Positions 5,385 through 7,299 of a stretch of 7,299 nt of DNA are shown here, piece by piece. The notes beneath the pieces are model-generated. The model was not told where the DNA came from and did not search any database. It saw nothing but the letters and a program-made list of their open reading frames with translations. This DNA comes from Bacillota bacterium (GTDB taxonomy: Bacteria; Bacillota; Clostridia; Peptostreptococcales; Anaerovoracaceae). The DNA lies in NCBI GenBank assembly GCA_016283945.1, contig JAEENW010000224.1, forward strand, positions 1-7,299. Direction: 5' to 3'. Every line of letters starts with the position of its first letter. Position 1 is the stretch's first letter. Both the position numbers and the translations under genes were made by a program.

Positions 5385-7256
5385 CTACATCGCGCCCGCT
5401 CTCTGTTCCCACACCGCGGAGATCGCCTCGTCCTCGTACTGGCGCTTCCAGAGGCGGCTGTAGTGCCCTCCCGCGGCGAGGAGCTCCTCGTGGCGGCCTC
5501 TCTCGATGATCTTCCCGTCGTTCACGACGAGGATGATGTCGGAATCCACGACGGTCGAGAGCCTGTGGGCGATCACTATGGAGGTCCTTCCCTTTATGAC
5601 CTTACCGATGGCGGCCTGTATGCGCTGCTCGGTGAGGGTGTCGACGGAGGCCGTCGCCTCGTCGAGGACCAGGATCTTGGGGTCGGCGAGCACCGCGCGG
5701 GCGAAGCATATCAGCTGCTTCTCTCCGGTCGAGAGCAGGTCTCCGCCCTCTCCGACGTCGGTATCGAGGCCCTTCTCGAGCCGCTCGACCACTCCGCGCG
5801 CGGAAACGAGGTCGAGGGCTTCCATGATCTCCGCGTCGGTCGCGTCCTCCTTGCCGAAGCGCAGGTTGTCCCTGATGGTCCCGCTGAAGAGCTGCGGGCT
5901 CTGCAGGACGTAGCCGAGAGCCGAGTGCAGCCAGAGCTGCGAACGCTCGCGCGCGTCGCGGCCGTCGATCAGCACCTGCCCGCGGGTGGGCTCGTAGAAG
6001 CGGCAGACCAGGTTCGCGAGCGTGGATTTGCCCGCTCCGGTCTCGCCGACGATTGCGACGCTGGTCCCGAAGGGGATCTTAAGGCTGAAGTCCTCGAGTA
6101 TGTATTCCTCGCCGTCGGGGTATTTGAAGTCGACGTGGCTGAGCTCGATGTCGCCCCTGATCTCCTCCCAGTTCCCGCGTTTGGGCTCGAAGCAGTCGCC
6201 GTACAGAGCCTCGACATCGGGGCTGTCCTTGACGCTGGGCTCGGTCTCCATGAGGCGGCAGTAGCGGTCGATGTTGACCTCGCCCTGCACGAAGATCACG
6301 AGGGTGTCGACCAGCCAGCGCACCGGCTGCATCATCCTCTGAACGTAGCTCATGAACATGGAGAAGGTTCCCACGTCCTCTGCGGCGATGACCCCGCCCT
6401 TCCAGAGTATGAGCGCCATCGCGGTGGAAGCGGCGAGGTTGCTTATCATCGAGCAGACGCCCCTCGCGCGGGCGGATTCGACCGATTTGCTCCTCATGCG
6501 GGCGGTCTCCCCGCGGAAATCGGAGCCTATGCGCTCCTCGACCGCGAGCGACTTGATGGTCTTCGCGCCGACTATGCCCTCGTTGAAGTTGCCCGTGATC
6601 TTCGAGTTGATCTCCCTCACCTGGCGGTGCAGGTCGAAGACCCTCTTCTCGAAGAACGAGAAGAGCAGCGAGACGACCGGCAGGATCGCGAGGACCATGA
6701 GCGCGAGCTTTGCGTCGCTTGCGAGCATGACCGACATCGAGCCGACGATGGTGATCGCGAGCAGCGCCGTGTCGGAGACCTGGTTCGTGAAGAGGTCGCC
6801 TATGACGCTGGTGTCGCTCATGACGCGGGAGTGTATGTAGCCCACGCTGTTCTGGTTGTAGTAGTCGAAGGAGAGCTTCTGCAGCTTGGAGAAGGCCGCG
6901 TTCCTGAGGTCGCGGTTGATGCGCACCTCGGTCGAGGTCGAGTACTTGACCCCGAGCACCACGCCCAGCCCGCCGAGCAGCACCACGGCCAGATACACGA
7001 GGGCGAACGGAACTATGGTGTCCAGCGAGCCGCCCTGCACGTAGTGATTGAGGGCGTACTTCTGCAGCACCGGCCGCGCCACGTCGCAGCCGCTCTCGAT
7101 GAGGGCCGCGGCGACTATCATGAGTATGTCAGCCTTGTAGGGCCTGACCATGGGCCAGATCTTGGGAAGGCCGTAGAACGGAAGCCCGCTCTTCTTCTCT
7201 TTCTTTTTGGAAGGGCTCTTCAGGCCGCCCTGAGCCCCCGCGTTAAGCGCGCTCAT
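5385..7256 (-). CDS. ABC-type export half-transporter (ABCB-like, TMD-NBD)
   Basis: The 623-aa product is a fused exporter half-transporter. A Lys-rich cytoplasmic N-terminus (18-22) precedes six probable membrane spans near 43-60, 81-103, 160-178, 183-202, 268-290 and 297-325. The nucleotide-binding domain has an aromatic A-loop Tyr379, Walker A GETGAGKST (404-412), Q-loop Gln452, signature LSTGEKQ (508-514), Walker B ILVLDE with catalytic Glu533, D-loop SVD (537-539) and H-loop His564. All ATPase residues are present, so this half is catalytically competent; the signature is LSTGE rather than the canonical LSGGQ. Exporters of this type work as dimers. The upstream gene overlaps its start by 14 nt, and its visible C-terminus resembles an ABC half, so a heterodimer is likely. 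The ATG has GGAGG (7263-7267) 6 nt upstream. Substrate (lipid, drug or peptide) cannot be told from sequence. Confidence 0.95.
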   Translation of the reverse strand: MSALNAGAQGGLKSPSKKKEKKSGLPFYGLPKIWPMVRPYKADILMIVAAALIESGCDVARPVLQKYALNHYVQGGSLDTIVPFALVYLAVVLLGGLGVVLGVKYSTSTEVRINRDLRNAAFSKLQKLSFDYYNQNSVGYIHSRVMSDTSVIGDLFTNQVSDTALLAITIVGSMSVMLASDAKLALMVLAILPVVSLLFSFFEKRVFDLHRQVREINSKITGNFNEGIVGAKTIKSLAVEERIGSDFRGETARMRSKSVESARARGVCSMISNLAASTAMALILWKGGVIAAEDVGTFSMFMSYVQRMMQPVRWLVDTLVIFVQGEVNIDRYCRLMETEPSVKDSPDVEALYGDCFEPKRGNWEEIRGDIELSHVDFKYPDGEEYILEDFSLKIPFGTSVAIVGETGAGKSTLANLVCRFYEPTRGQVLIDGRDARERSQLWLHSALGYVLQSPQLFSGTIRDNLRFGKEDATDAEIMEALDLVSARGVVERLEKGLDTDVGEGGDLLSTGEKQLICFARAVLADPKILVLDEATASVDTLTEQRIQAAIGKVIKGRTSIVIAHRLSTVVDSDIILVVNDGKIIERGRHEELLAAGGHYSRLWKRQYEDEAISAVWEQRAGAM

Positions 7257-7299
7257 CGCCGGCCTCCCTTCTCCCGTACTGGATGTCGTGGATCTTCTG
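7243..7299 (-). CDS. C-terminal 18 residues of an upstream gene, probably the partner ABC half-transporter
   Basis: Reading in from the right edge on the minus strand, one frame gives QKIHDIQYGRREAGDERA and then TAA (7243-7245). The stop lies inside the start of the ABC exporter gene, so the two overlap by 14 nt (7243-7256). ABC exporter halves often end with a short helix of this kind (a KIxxIQ pattern after the nucleotide-binding domain), and tandem overlapping pairs are the usual layout of heterodimeric exporters. The frame is open and placed well, but 18 residues cannot prove the family. The alternative is that this frame is open by chance. Confidence 0.6.
   Translation of the reverse strand, partial: QKIHDIQYGRREAGDERA

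Noticed and set aside
1..7299. CRISPR array, insertion sequence, prophage or toxin-antitoxin module
   Set aside because: No regularly spaced repeats, no transposase or integrase motifs and no small paired genes with ribosome binding sites were found on either strand.

Overview
The window reads as a chromosomal segment of a GC-rich bacterium. The promoters are sigma-70/sigma-A type (one perfect TATAAT -10), the Shine-Dalgarno sequences are strong (AGGAGG), and there is a hairpin-plus-U-tract terminator. The protein flavour (a Clostridia-like RarA, an LSTGxKQ-type ABC exporter, a secreted vWA protein) suggests Bacillota, class Clostridia. Synergistota or another GC-rich anaerobe cannot be excluded. 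Use of Ile ATA in the core genes (12 of 27 Ile codons in rarA by hand count) is notable for such GC-rich DNA.

Every gene found lies on the minus strand, so transcription runs from high to low coordinates. From the right edge: the last 18 codons of an unnamed gene overlap a 623-aa ABC-type export half-transporter (5385-7256), probably the second half of a heterodimeric exporter. An 11-bp hairpin (5313-5341) ends that unit. The -35 box of a strong promoter sits in this hairpin, and its perfect -10 lies just downstream. The promoter drives tldD (3834-5267), then pmbA/tldE (2538-3824), whose Shine-Dalgarno overlaps the tldD stop codon. After a 74-bp cloverleaf-like GC-rich palindromic element (2457-2530) comes rarA/mgsA (1059-2429), ending in a textbook intrinsic terminator (1024-1052). 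No promoter is visible between pmbA and rarA, so tldD-pmbA-rarA may be one transcription unit of about 4.3 kb.

At the left, after an AT-richer spacer with its own promoter, lies the 5' part of a gene for a secreted von Willebrand factor A domain protein. It runs off the window edge, and its codon use differs from the core genes.

Functionally, TldD and TldE form a two-subunit metalloprotease that trims unfolded or modified peptides. RarA is an AAA+ replication-fork maintenance ATPase, and the ABC protein is an exporter of unknown substrate. A peptide processing and export link between the ABC pair and TldDE is possible from adjacency, but no precursor peptide or modification enzyme is visible. 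The most unusual items are the cloverleaf-like palindromic element and the promoter built into a terminator hairpin. I found no clear evidence of a wholly new system in this window.
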